This document shows positions 1 to 4,722 of a stretch of DNA of 20,069 bases, in pieces. Each line of letters opens with the position of its first letter. Within the stretch, counting starts at the first letter, position 1. Below the pieces are notes generated by a model. It saw only the letters and a list, made by a program, of their open reading frames with translations, was not told the DNA's origin and made no database searches. Source of the DNA: a virus; IMG/VR virus record IMGVR_UViG_3300043468_000690, positions 1-20,069 of that record. The stretch is one strand, 5' to 3'. Made by a program: the position numbers and the translations under genes.

Positions 1-66
1 GCGAACCCGGTAAATTTAGGACGCTGGCTTAGCGGCTGGGGCAGTAAACAGTGTGCAAACTTAAGC

Positions 67-141
67 GGGGGATTAGTGCTAATGGGAACACGCGGGCTTT
101 GCAAGCCTGAGTTAGGAGTTCGATCCTCCTATCCTCCACCA
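67..141 (+). tRNA. tRNA-Ala (anticodon TGC)
   Basis: A full cloverleaf: a 7-bp acceptor stem (GGGGGAT with ATCCTCC) including the G3-U70 wobble that marks alanine tRNAs, a D-arm, an anticodon stem CGGGC/GCCTG with loop TTTGCAA, T-arm AGGAG-TTCGATC-CTCCT, discriminator A and encoded CCA. It opens the array in this window. Its final A is also the first base of the ribosome binding site of the next protein gene. Confidence 0.95.
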
Positions 142-152
142 GGAGACATATA

Positions 153-395
153 ATGTGGCGAAATAGTTTAGGCGTATATACTGTAGCAACTGAGTTTATA
201 CCGTGGTTTCCAGAAACCAAAAAAGAATTTAAACCACTAGAGATTAAGCGAGTATACTATGAAGATACCAAAACTAAAACCGAGAAATCCGCTAGTAGCC
301 TTAGCACTGAAACGCAAGGCGGGGTCACACAAGAAGACCAACAAACAACTACGCCAGCAGTTGAACCGGCAACTGGAACTATAACTCAATGGTAG
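153..395 (+). CDS. Small phage protein of unknown function, ending inside a tRNA
   Basis: 80 residues, with ATG 6 bases after a clear AGGAGA site that begins at the CCA end of tRNA-Ala. The N-terminal half is mixed and aromatic (WRNSLGVYTV, IPWFPETKKEF). The C-terminal half is a low-complexity Ser/Thr/Gln-rich tail, probably disordered. No family recognised. The last 21 bases overlap the following tRNA-Lys, and the TAG stop lies in that tRNA's D-arm region (393-395). Cleavage at the tRNA 5' end would therefore leave a message with no stop codon. The good ribosome binding site and the spacing that fits the tRNA-protein alternation support a real gene, although function is unknown. Confidence 0.65.
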   Translation: MWRNSLGVYTVATEFIPWFPETKKEFKPLEIKRVYYEDTKTKTEKSASSLSTETQGGVTQEDQQTTTPAVEPATGTITQW

Positions 396-449
396 AGTAA
401 TCGGCTTTTAACCGATAAGTTCTGGGTTCGAGTCCCAGTGGTTCCACCA
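375..449 (+). tRNA. tRNA-Lys (anticodon TTT)
   Basis: Acceptor stem GGAACTA/TGGTTCC (one wobble), anticodon stem ATCGG/CCGAT with loop CTTTTAA, T-arm CTGGG-TTCGAGT-CCCAG, A73 and encoded CCA. It starts 21 bases before the end of the upstream reading frame. Confidence 0.95.
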
Positions 450-528
450 TATAAAAGTGCATTAGCAATCGCGATCTTTACCTAGGGCGGTGACCACCAC
501 TGCGGAGATACCTAGTGCACTTCTATAT
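450..528 (+). ncRNA. Structured spacer RNA between two tRNAs (not a canonical tRNA)
   Basis: The whole gap between tRNA-Lys and the next tRNA can fold. Bases 450-453 plus 455-461 (TATA, AAGTGCA) pair with 516-522 plus 524-527 (TGCACTT, TATA), around one A-C mismatch. Bases 482-486 (CTAGG) pair with 511-515 (CCTAG). Bases 487-492 (GCGGTG) pair with 498-503 (CACTGC) around a 5-base loop. No T-loop consensus, CCA or proper anticodon arm is present, so it is not an ordinary tRNA. It could be a processing guide, a decayed tRNA or a small RNA released when its neighbours are processed. Confidence 0.45.
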
Positions 529-629
529 GGCCCCGTAGCTTAACTGGTTAAAGAACCGAGCTTATACCTCGGCATAGCGCTGTCTAGATAAGGCAGAGTG
601 TGGGGGTTCGAGTCCCTCCGGGGCTACCA
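529..629 (+). tRNA. tRNA with anticodon TAT (probably Ile) and an oversized variable arm
   Basis: Acceptor GGCCCCG/CGGGGCT, T8 A9, D-loop with A14 and G18 G19, anticodon stem CCGAG/CTCGG with loop CTTATAC (anticodon TAT, reading AUA), T-arm GGGGG-TTCGAGT-CCCTC, A73 and CCA. The variable region is 29 bases (573-601) and contains a 5-bp hairpin, 580-584 with 592-596. That is far longer than the 4-5 bases normal for isoleucine tRNAs and longer than usual class II arms. The identity is therefore uncertain: an Ile tRNA with an insertion, or a class II (Leu/Tyr/Ser-type) body with an altered anticodon. Confidence 0.75.
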
Positions 630-633
630 AATT

Positions 634-725
634 GGATAGTTGGCCGAGAGGTCTAAGGCAGCGGTTTGCTAAACCGTCCTCGGATGAAAGTCTGAGCATA
701 GGTTCGAATCCTATACTATCCGCCA
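634..725 (+). tRNA. tRNA-Ser (anticodon GCT)
   Basis: Acceptor GGATAGT/ACTATCC, serine-type D-arm, anticodon stem GCGGT/ACCGT with loop TTGCTAA, long class II variable arm, T-loop TTCGAAT, discriminator G73 as expected for serine, and encoded CCA. Confidence 0.95.
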
Positions 726-740
726 CTACTAGGAGATTAC

Positions 741-1058
741 ATGGATCCGTATGTACAAAAAATAGAGCAGTACAGTATGCTCTTACAAAAGATTGCTGAA
801 AAGGCTGCTAAACTAAAGCGCGGCGACAGTGTAAGCTGGAACAGCAGTGGTGGCCGTGCTCGTGGCAAGATTACCAAAGTAATCACTAGTGGAAGCGAAG
901 CTATACCGGGCAGTAGTTTTACTATTACTGGTACGGAAGACGATCCTGGCACACTTATTCGTGTGTATCGTCCTGATGACAGTGGCAAGTATAAACCTAC
1001 AGATACTATTGTAGGCCACAAAATGAGCACATTAACTAAGATTGAAGCACTGGACTAA
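741..1058 (+). CDS. DUF2945-like (HVA1/TUDOR-type) small protein
   Basis: 105 residues, ATG 6 bases after AGGAG. After an N-terminal helix of about 28 residues, the stretch GDSVSWNSSGGRARGKI is the signature opening of DUF2945 (hypervirulence-associated TUDOR-like) domains, which are small beta-barrels. The rest (GTLIRVYRPDDSGKYKPT, then VGHKMSTLTKIEAL) fits the family's remaining strands. Family members occur in bacteria and phages and their biochemical role is not established. A TUDOR-like fold suggests nucleic acid or protein binding, but that is inference. It is followed 2 bases later by a Cys-rich protein gene, probably translationally coupled. Confidence 0.75.
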   Translation: MDPYVQKIEQYSMLLQKIAEKAAKLKRGDSVSWNSSGGRARGKITKVITSGSEAIPGSSFTITGTEDDPGTLIRVYRPDDSGKYKPTDTIVGHKMSTLTKIEALD

Positions 1059-1060
1059 AT

Positions 1061-1276
1061 ATGCCATGTTATAAATGCAGCAACGGCAAGTACAAATACG
1101 GTGAACGCGGCCGTTGTCAGTTTGACACGCTTGGTGCGTGCGAAGCAGCAGAACGAGCTATTCATGCACGGCAAAACCAACCAAAAAAGGCTGCTAAAGT
1201 AGAGCGCGGCTGTGGCGGTTGTGGCCGTGGATGCGACTGCCACGAGTGTCGTAAAAACAGAATTAAAAGTACATAG
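1061..1276 (+). CDS. Cysteine-rich small protein, probable metal binder
   Basis: 71 residues. The start ATG lies 2 bases after the previous stop with no strong ribosome binding site, suggesting coupling. The protein has an N-terminal CxxC pair (C3, C6), two further cysteines around 19 and 27, a basic middle, and a C-terminal cluster of Gly-Cys repeats (ERGCGGCGRGCDCHECRK). The cysteine density in a phage intracellular protein suggests zinc or other metal coordination; no named family is recognised. The N-terminal half resembles small proteins repeatedly found in phage tRNA regions, but function is unknown. Confidence 0.7.
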   Translation: MPCYKCSNGKYKYGERGRCQFDTLGACEAAERAIHARQNQPKKAAKVERGCGGCGRGCDCHECRKNRIKST

Positions 1277-1350
1277 CCCCCGATTTTTCTATAGTATACG
1301 GGGTCAGCAGTCCGAGGTTAAGGCTGGCTAAATATTCCTCGGGCCTTATC
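1277..1350 (+). promoter_or_regulatory. Folded leader upstream of the 1373 gene, with two competing helices
   Basis: A first stem pairs CCCCG (1278-1282) with CGGGG (1299-1303). Downstream, CCGAGG (1312-1317) can pair with CCTCGG (1337-1342), while TAAGGC (1319-1324) can pair with GCCTTA (1343-1348). The two helices interleave, so they could alternate or form a pseudoknot. The region ends about 12 bases before the AGGAGA ribosome binding site of the next gene. It is not recognised as a known riboswitch. Confidence 0.4.
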
Positions 1351-1372
1351 ACACAACACACAGGAGATCATT

Positions 1373-1600
1373 ATGAATCCATTTGAAATTCGCGCAGAAC
1401 TACTAAAAACTGCGGAAGAATACCTTAAACAACAACACGAACTGAATACTGAGTTTGCAAAGCGCACCTTTGATGCACTAGTGGCACAAGGTGAAAAAGT
1501 ACAAGCTGACTGGAAAGAGTATATGCCCAAGATGTATACCATTGAAGAAGTGGTAGATCAGGCTAAAAAGCTTTACGGCTTTGTAAATAATGCTAAGTGA
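1373..1600 (+). CDS. Small helical phage protein, paralogue of the 1784-2023 product
   Basis: 75 residues, ATG 6 bases after AGGAGA. Predicted mostly alpha-helical and charged. It is clearly related to the product at 1784-2023: both read FEIRAELLKTAEEYL / PDLRSELLETAQEYL near the start and EYMPKMYTIEEVVDQAKKL / EFMPPMYTMTDVMRLAKEL near the end, with the same length between. The shared E(Y/F)MPxMYT motif is the most distinctive feature. The two genes are tandem duplicates separated by one tiny gene. No function can be assigned. Confidence 0.8.
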   Translation: MNPFEIRAELLKTAEEYLKQQHELNTEFAKRTFDALVAQGEKVQADWKEYMPKMYTIEEVVDQAKKLYGFVNNAK

Positions 1601-1745
1601 TTTAATGCAGCGGCTTCGAGACTATTTTGAGCCGTACACACTTCAGGAGTTTATTGAAGAGTACGGCCCTGCAGACCATCACGAAGTCGAACGCCTAGAA
1701 AAACTCTGGGAACGTCTGCACAATAATCGTCAGTTTTGGTTCTAG
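1590..1745 (+). CDS. Tiny phage protein of unknown function
   Basis: 51 residues, starting within the last 11 bases of the preceding gene in another frame. A second in-frame ATG at 1605 is an alternative start. The product is acidic, aromatic and predicted helical (RLRDYFEPYTLQEFIEEYG, VERLEKLWERL). There is no strong Shine-Dalgarno, so expression probably depends on coupling to the upstream gene. Its composition looks protein-like, with no low-complexity runs, and it fills the gap between the two paralogues exactly. No family recognised. Confidence 0.65.
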   Translation: MLSDLMQRLRDYFEPYTLQEFIEEYGPADHHEVERLEKLWERLHNNRQFWF

Positions 1746-1783
1746 TTGCATAACCCGATAATAACAATAACAAAGAGGGAACC

Positions 1784-2023
1784 ATGGACTTACCAGACCT
1801 ACGCTCAGAGCTGTTAGAAACAGCACAAGAGTATTTAGACGATCATTATAAGATCACAAGAAAATTTGGCGAAGTGGCTTTTGAGGCAGCTGTAAAAGCT
1901 GGCACAAAAACGCTAAATGATCATAAAGAATTTATGCCACCAATGTACACTATGACAGATGTTATGCGACTAGCAAAAGAGCTAGAAACATTTGTTATAA
2001 GTGGAGTAGTACCAGCAAAATAG
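1784..2023 (+). CDS. Small helical phage protein, paralogue of the 1373-1600 product
   Basis: 79 residues, ATG preceded by GAGGGA at good spacing. It aligns along its length with the 1373-1600 protein (shared RxELLxTAxEYL and E(F/Y)MPxMYT blocks), indicating tandem duplication followed by divergence. The TAG stop at 2021-2023 overlaps the first two bases of the initiator tRNA gene, so tRNA 5' processing would break the stop codon. Function unknown. Confidence 0.8.
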   Translation: MDLPDLRSELLETAQEYLDDHYKITRKFGEVAFEAAVKAGTKTLNDHKEFMPPMYTMTDVMRLAKELETFVISGVVPAK

Positions 2024-2100
2024 CGGAGTAGGGAAGCTAGGACGTTCCCGCTAGTCTCATAAGCTAGAGATCGCAGGTTCAAATCCTGCCTCCGCAACCA
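2022..2100 (+). tRNA. Initiator tRNA-fMet (anticodon CAT)
   Basis: The anticodon loop is CTCATAA. Initiator-specific features: position 1 (A) does not pair with A72, unlike elongator tRNAs; the D-stem has purine 11/pyrimidine 24 (G-C); and the 3' end, TTCAAATCC then CCGCAACCA, closely matches bacterial initiator tRNAs. T-arm GCAGG/CCTGC, encoded CCA. The anticodon stem lacks the three consecutive G-C pairs typical of initiators, which is a reservation. It starts inside the stop codon of the preceding gene. Confidence 0.85.
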
Positions 2101-2160
2101 AACCCCACCGCCAGGGACAGTAGCCAGCCTGTCAGAGCGAGAGAGCGTGGGCCTTAAGCA
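2101..2160 (+). other. Short spacer with weak secondary structure
   Basis: No gene is seen between tRNA-fMet and the terminator. CCCAC (2104-2108) can pair with GTGGG (2147-2151), enclosing GACAG/CTGTC (2116-2120 with 2129-2133). This may be a further structured spacer RNA, but the helices are short. Confidence 0.25.
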
Positions 2161-2165
2161 GAGGG

Positions 2166-2210
2166 CTTAAGTTTGCTAGAATATTCTACCAAACTTAAGT
2201 CTTTTATTTT
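2166..2210 (+). terminator. Rho-independent terminator
   Basis: A perfect 10-bp stem, CTTAAGTTTG (2166-2175) with CAAACTTAAG (2190-2199), is followed by TCTTTTATTTT. Between the arms the loop is itself palindromic (TAGAATATTCTA), so the hairpin could extend past a C-C mismatch. It separates the first tRNA/protein group from the next. Confidence 0.8.
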
Positions 2211-2230
2211 AACTAAATTATTAAACTACT

Positions 2231-2464
2231 ATGAGTGACGGCGGAAAAGGAAGTAGCAGAAGACCTATGAGTGTTAGTCAACAAGAATGGGATTCCAGGT
2301 GGGATGCTATTTTTTGTAGAGATGAACCAAATATAATCAAAGCGCAATACGTAATTGACGAGCAGTGCCCTAAGTGTGCAACCGAACTTAAAATTGCTCC
2401 AGGAATTGGGCCGTTCTGCCCCAATAAAGATTGTGACGTAAAAGATAATATCTCGCTAGTGTAA
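2231..2464 (+). CDS. Zinc-ribbon-like small protein
   Basis: 77 residues. The N-terminal part is Ser/Gly/Arg-rich and probably flexible. The C-terminal half has CPKC (about 45-48) and FCPNKDC (about 62-68), a four-cysteine arrangement typical of a zinc ribbon. The ribosome binding site is poor and no promoter was seen after the upstream terminator, so expression level is unclear. The last 15 bases and the TAA stop lie inside tRNA-Trp, so tRNA processing would remove the stop. No named family. Confidence 0.7.
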   Translation: MSDGGKGSSRRPMSVSQQEWDSRWDAIFCRDEPNIIKAQYVIDEQCPKCATELKIAPGIGPFCPNKDCDVKDNISLV

Positions 2465-2523
2465 TGGCAGCATACCAGTCTCCAAAACTGTTGGTCGGGG
2501 TTCGAGTCCCTGGCGGGATGCCA
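2450..2523 (+). tRNA. tRNA-Trp (anticodon CCA)
   Basis: Acceptor ATCTCGC/GCGGGAT with one wobble, anticodon loop CTCCAAA on a CAGT/ACTG stem, T-arm CGGGG-TTCGAGT-CCCTG, G73 as in bacterial Trp tRNAs, and encoded CCA. The 5' end overlaps the preceding gene by 15 bases. Confidence 0.93.
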
Positions 2524-2533
2524 AAATATTAAT

Positions 2534-2562
2534 TTGAATTTGTTCGCCGAACAGTGTATAAT
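2534..2562 (+). promoter_or_regulatory. Sigma-70 type promoter P1
   Basis: TTGAAT (2534-2539), a 17-base spacer and TATAAT (2557-2562) lie upstream of the gene at 2588. An upstream TTG at 2534, in frame with that gene, is the -35 box itself, which rules it out as the start codon. Confidence 0.85.
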
Positions 2563-2587
2563 ATATCTTTGCACTGTAGGAATAACC

Positions 2588-2803
2588 ATGAAATTGATTA
2601 GCAGAATATCTCCACCGATATTTCTTGTGCCTGCTTATGGTAGAACTTATGCTACCAAAGAAGCAGCGCTACAAGCATGGAATAGTGGCAAGGACTTTCA
2701 AATTTATAGAGGCCCGTATTGTTCTATACGGGACGAAAAAGAACTACACAATATGTCTAGTGGAGTATTTATACAATACGACACTGGAACAGTAGAAGTA
2801 TAG
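2588..2803 (+). CDS. Small phage protein of unknown function
   Basis: 71 residues. The ATG at 2588 was chosen because it follows AGGAA by 5 bases and lies downstream of promoter P1. The protein starts MKLISRISPPIFLVPAYGRT and looks like a small globular fold with beta strands (FQIYRGPYCSI, GVFIQYDTGTVEV). No family recognised. The final base of the TAG stop is the first base of tRNA-Tyr, so RNase P cleavage there would break the stop codon. Confidence 0.75.
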   Translation: MKLISRISPPIFLVPAYGRTYATKEAALQAWNSGKDFQIYRGPYCSIRDEKELHNMSSGVFIQYDTGTVEV

Positions 2804-2896
2804 GGTGTGTTGATGCTACGGAGTGTGCATCCCCGGACTGTAAATCCGGTCCCGCGTTGGTAAACACTGTTGGTTCGACTCCAACCACACCCACCA
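2803..2896 (+). tRNA. tRNA-Tyr (anticodon GTA)
   Basis: Perfect acceptor GGGTGTG/CACACCC, D-stem GATGC/GCATC, anticodon stem CCGGA/TCCGG with loop CTGTAAA, long class II variable arm, T-arm TTGG-TTCGACT-CCAA, A73 and encoded CCA. Confidence 0.95.
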
Positions 2897-2900
2897 ATAT

Positions 2901-2984
2901 GCCCCTGTGGTGGAATGGTAGACACAGGAGACTTAAAATCTCCCGCTTTAGGGCGTGCCAGTTCGACTCTGGCCAGGGGTACCA
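2901..2984 (+). tRNA. tRNA-Leu (anticodon TAA)
   Basis: Acceptor GCCCCTG/CAGGGGT, anticodon stem GGAGA/TCTCC with loop CTTAAAA, class II variable arm, T-arm GCCAG-TTCGACT-CTGGC, A73 and CCA. Confidence 0.95.
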
Positions 2985-2995
2985 AGGAATAGTGT

Positions 2996-3181
2996 ATGAA
3001 AAAACAATCACTAAATGAAATTTTGCTGCAAGTATTGGGCAGTAGAGAAATGGTAGAAACTTGGTGGGCTACACCAAATAAAGCATTTGATATGGAAATA
3101 CCAGACGATCTAATACACAGCAATCGTAAGAATGAAGTAATAAAGTATATACTGGCTCAAGTTAGCGGCGAGTATAGTTAA
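2996..3181 (+). CDS. DUF2384 (MbcA/ParS/Xre-type)-like small protein
   Basis: 61 residues, ATG about 7 bases after AAGGA at the tRNA-Leu CCA end. The region from VLGSREMVETWWATPNKAF to the end resembles the C-terminal domain of MbcA/ParS/Xre antitoxins (DUF2384), which typically have a W-x2-TPN-x-A(L/F) core followed by a helical end. In chromosomal toxin-antitoxin pairs this domain neutralises a RES or ParT-type toxin. No toxin partner is adjacent here, so an orphan antitoxin or a re-used domain is possible. The stop sits 1 base before tRNA-Asp and survives tRNA processing. Confidence 0.6.
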   Translation: MKKQSLNEILLQVLGSREMVETWWATPNKAFDMEIPDDLIHSNRKNEVIKYILAQVSGEYS

Positions 3182-3182
3182 T

Positions 3183-3257
3183 GGCCTAGAAGTGTTCATG
3201 GACGCACGCCAGCCTGTCACGCTGGTAGAAGGGGATCGTTACCCCTCTGGGTCGCCA
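3183..3257 (+). tRNA. tRNA-Asp (anticodon GTC)
   Basis: Acceptor GGCCTAG/CTGGGTC with wobbles, anticodon stem CCAGC/GCTGG with loop CTGTCAC, T-arm AGGGG-ATCGTTA-CCCCT, G73 expected for Asp, and encoded CCA. The T-loop starts with A instead of the near-universal T54. Confidence 0.9.
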
Positions 3258-3271
3258 TACTAAAGTACTAT

Positions 3272-3346
3272 TCCCTAGTAGCTCAGCGGTAGAGCAGCAG
3301 ACTGTTAATCTGTTGGTCCGTGGTTCGATCCCACGCTGGGGAGCCA
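3272..3346 (+). tRNA. tRNA-Asn (anticodon GTT)
   Basis: Acceptor TCCCTAG/CTGGGGA, anticodon stem GCAGA/TCTGT with loop CTGTTAA, T-arm CGTGG-TTCGATC-CCACG, G73 and encoded CCA. Confidence 0.95.
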
Positions 3347-3361
3347 AACATGGAGACAACT

Positions 3362-3517
3362 ATGCTAGTTTATCATGGCCGTAATAAAGATACGTGTGAG
3401 TGGGTTATTAAAATGTTTAAAAATGACCCACTAACAAAAGATAACTTGACAACACAGGCTTGGATAAAGGCGTGTGAAGATTACTTAGAATCCATTGGGG
3501 ATTCGCCAAGTTGGTAA
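3362..3517 (+). CDS. Tiny phage protein of unknown function, ending inside a tRNA
   Basis: 51 residues. The ATG at 3362 follows GGAGA by 6 bases. An in-frame ATG at 3350 would precede that site and is less likely, and anything earlier would fall inside tRNA-Asn. The product is small, charged and probably helical (DTCEWVIKMFKNDPL, AWIKACEDYLESIG). The final 22 bases overlap tRNA-Gln and the TAA stop lies in its D-arm, so 5' maturation of that tRNA would create a stop-less message. No family recognised. Confidence 0.65.
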   Translation: MLVYHGRNKDTCEWVIKMFKNDPLTKDNLTTQAWIKACEDYLESIGDSPSW

Positions 3518-3571
3518 GGCATCGGATTTTGATTCCGACACGCGGTGGTTCGAGTCCATCATCCCCAGCCA
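3496..3571 (+). tRNA. tRNA-Gln (anticodon TTG)
   Basis: Acceptor TGGGGAT/ATCCCCA, anticodon stem TCGGA/TCCGA with loop TTTTGAT, T-arm GGTGG-TTCGAGT-CCATC, G73 and encoded CCA. The weak U1-A72 pair is typical of glutamine tRNAs. Confidence 0.95.
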
Positions 3572-3584
3572 CAAACACACAATT

Positions 3585-4055
3585 ATGCGAAAATTTAATC
3601 TTGAAGAAGTAAAGCAATTTATTGTACAATCTAGTCCTGAAACAAAAATTTATCTTGGCGCTGACAGTGAACGAGTTGTGTACAACAACAAGTGGCATGC
3701 AGACTATACGCTGGCTGTAGTAGTGCACATTGACGGCAAACACGGTTGCAAGATTTTTGGCAATGTAATTCGTGAGCTAGACTACGATCAGCGCAAAGAC
3801 AAGCCTGCACTTAGGTTGATGAATGAAGTGTACAAAGTAGCTGACCTATTCAATGAGCTAAGCGATGTGTTGCAAGATCGACACGTTGAAGTGCACCTTG
3901 ACCTAAACCCTAGCGACCGATACGCTAGTAGTCAAGTAATAAATCAAGCAATTGGTTATATTCGCGGAGTTTGTAATATAGAACCACAAGTTAAACCAGA
4001 AGCATTTGCAGCAACTTACGCAGCCGACAGACTAAAATTTGTATTGAGTAACTAA
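3585..4055 (+). CDS. DUF458/YkuK-like RNase H-fold protein
   Basis: 156 residues. The ATG at 3585 is the first plausible start after tRNA-Gln; upstream codons in frame lie inside the tRNA. The pattern matches the YkuK/DUF458 family, which has a predicted RNase H-like fold: YLGADSER near residue 28, YTLAVVVHIDGKHGCKIFGN as the second strand pair, LRLMNEVYKVADLF as the helix, VEVHLDLNPSDRYASS with acidic residues, then a VKPEAFAATYAADRL end. Acidic residues in the strands could form a metal site, as in RNase H folds. Nuclease activity is inferred, not shown. It is followed 1 base later by another small gene. Confidence 0.8.
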   Translation: MRKFNLEEVKQFIVQSSPETKIYLGADSERVVYNNKWHADYTLAVVVHIDGKHGCKIFGNVIRELDYDQRKDKPALRLMNEVYKVADLFNELSDVLQDRHVEVHLDLNPSDRYASSQVINQAIGYIRGVCNIEPQVKPEAFAATYAADRLKFVLSN

Positions 4056-4056
4056 A

Positions 4057-4275
4057 ATGGAACCGCTAATGAAGAAAAATCGCTTTGATCTTGAGCAAGA
4101 AATTATGGAGTGCTGGAATGTTACCAAGGACATTGAAAACTTCTATTATGCACAAGAAGAAATGGACGAAGATGAGCGCTTGAATTACCTGCTTGGTTTA
4201 CAATCAATTTATGAAGTAAGGTTTAATAAGCTGTGGAAAACTTTTGAGCAGTGCGTTAGCAACAGACAAATCTAA
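4057..4275 (+). CDS. Small acidic helical phage protein
   Basis: 72 residues from ATG 4057. An in-frame ATG at 4069 (giving MKKNRFDLEQEI) has a GGA 7 bases upstream and may be the true start. The protein is acidic, probably a helical hairpin, with RFDLEQEIMECWNVTKDI followed by an acidic linker and IYEVRFNKLWKTFEQC. Related small proteins are common in T4-like phages, but no function is known to me. The stop ends exactly one base before tRNA-Cys, so tRNA processing would leave the stop as the last codon of the message. Confidence 0.75.
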   Translation: MEPLMKKNRFDLEQEIMECWNVTKDIENFYYAQEEMDEDERLNYLLGLQSIYEVRFNKLWKTFEQCVSNRQI

Positions 4276-4352
4276 CTCGGCGTGACCCGAATGGTTAGGG
4301 AGCGGATTGCAAATCCGTTTTATGCAGGTTCAAGTCCCTGTCGTCGAGTCCA
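4276..4352 (+). tRNA. tRNA-Cys (anticodon GCA)
   Basis: Acceptor CTCGGCG/CGTCGAG, anticodon stem GCGGA/TCCGT with loop TTGCAAA, discriminator U73 as required by cysteinyl-tRNA synthetase, and CCA. The T-stem pairs best as GCAGG/CCTGT around an 8-base loop (TTCAAGTC), one base more than the usual 7. Confidence 0.88.
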
Positions 4353-4427
4353 GGATGTATAGCACAGCGGTAGTGCACTTCCTTCATACGGAATAGGCCA
4401 GTAGTTCGAATCTACTTACATCCACCA
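4353..4427 (+). tRNA. tRNA with anticodon CAT (elongator Met or Ile2)
   Basis: Starts directly after the CCA of tRNA-Cys. Acceptor GGATGTA/TACATCC, D-stem GCAC/GTGC, anticodon loop TTCATAC on a TTCC/GGAA stem, T-arm AGTAG-TTCGAAT-CTACT, A73 and CCA. The perfect 1-72 pair excludes an initiator. Whether C34 is modified to lysidine (reading AUA) cannot be told from the sequence. Confidence 0.88.
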
Positions 4428-4429
4428 AT

Positions 4430-4504
4430 AGCCATGTAGCTCAGAGGCAGAGCAATCGGTTGATAACCGATAGGTCGACATTTCGAAACTGTCCATGGCT
4501 ACCA
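4430..4504 (+). tRNA. tRNA-Ile (anticodon GAT)
   Basis: Perfect acceptor AGCCATG/CATGGCT, anticodon stem ATCGG/CCGAT with loop TTGATAA, A73, CCA. The T-stem closing pair 53-61 is U-C instead of the nearly invariant G-C, leaving a 4-bp T-stem (GACA/TGTC). Confidence 0.9.
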
Positions 4505-4509
4505 TATTT

Positions 4510-4584
4510 GCCGGTTTAGCTCAGTGGTAGAGCAACCGCCTTGTAAGCGGTAGGTCGTCAGTTCAAATCCGACAACCGGCACCA
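4510..4584 (+). tRNA. tRNA-Thr (anticodon TGT)
   Basis: Perfect acceptor GCCGGTT/AACCGGC, anticodon stem ACCGC/GCGGT with loop CTTGTAA, T-arm GTCAG-TTCAAAT-CCGAC with one mismatch, A73 and CCA. Its CCA abuts the tmRNA acceptor piece. Confidence 0.93.
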
Positions 4585-4652
4585 GTTTATAGTTGTATGA
4601 AGCCTAGCAAAAGGCGTCTTGGACGTGGGTTCGACTCCCACCTGGTCCACCA
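4585..4652 (+). ncRNA. ssrA: tmRNA acceptor piece (3' domain, encoded first)
   Basis: Contains one strand of the P2 helix, a small GCCT/AGGC hairpin, the CTTGGAC connector typical of tmRNA, T-arm GTGGG-TTCGACT-CCCAC, acceptor strand CTGGTCC, A73 and an encoded CCA. It has no D-arm or anticodon arm and cannot form a complete tRNA alone, which is what exposes the permutation. The 5' boundary is set by the CCA end of tRNA-Thr. Confidence 0.88.
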
Positions 4653-4722
4653 GAAACATATTTGCAGACCGTGCCACTCCTTGTGAAAAGGATCGTACTG
4701 CAGGACGAAGTATGTTTCTGAT
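4653..4722 (+). other. tmRNA intervening segment, expected to be removed
   Basis: Links the CCA end to the acceptor 5' strand. CAGAAACATA (4651-4660, including the last two bases of CCA) pairs perfectly with TATGTTTCTG (4711-4720). Within it TGCAG pairs with CTGCA and TCCTT with AAGGA. Such segments are cut out in known two-piece tmRNAs, leaving two RNAs held by base pairing. Confidence 0.8.

Noticed and set aside
1-153. An open frame from base 1 running through tRNA-Ala to a TAA.
   Set aside because: Over half of it is the tRNA itself, it has no visible start, and composition is not protein-like; bases 1-66 hold no feature I can support.
149-154. TATAAT just before the 153 gene.
   Set aside because: It overlaps the start codon and the sequence 17 bases upstream (CTCCTA) does not resemble a -35 box.
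4579-4652. A complete tRNA starting at GCACCAG and ending with the CCA at 4652.
   Set aside because: It would overlap tRNA-Thr by 6 bases, has a mismatch at position 2 and lacks D- and anticodon arms; the segment fits the tmRNA acceptor piece.
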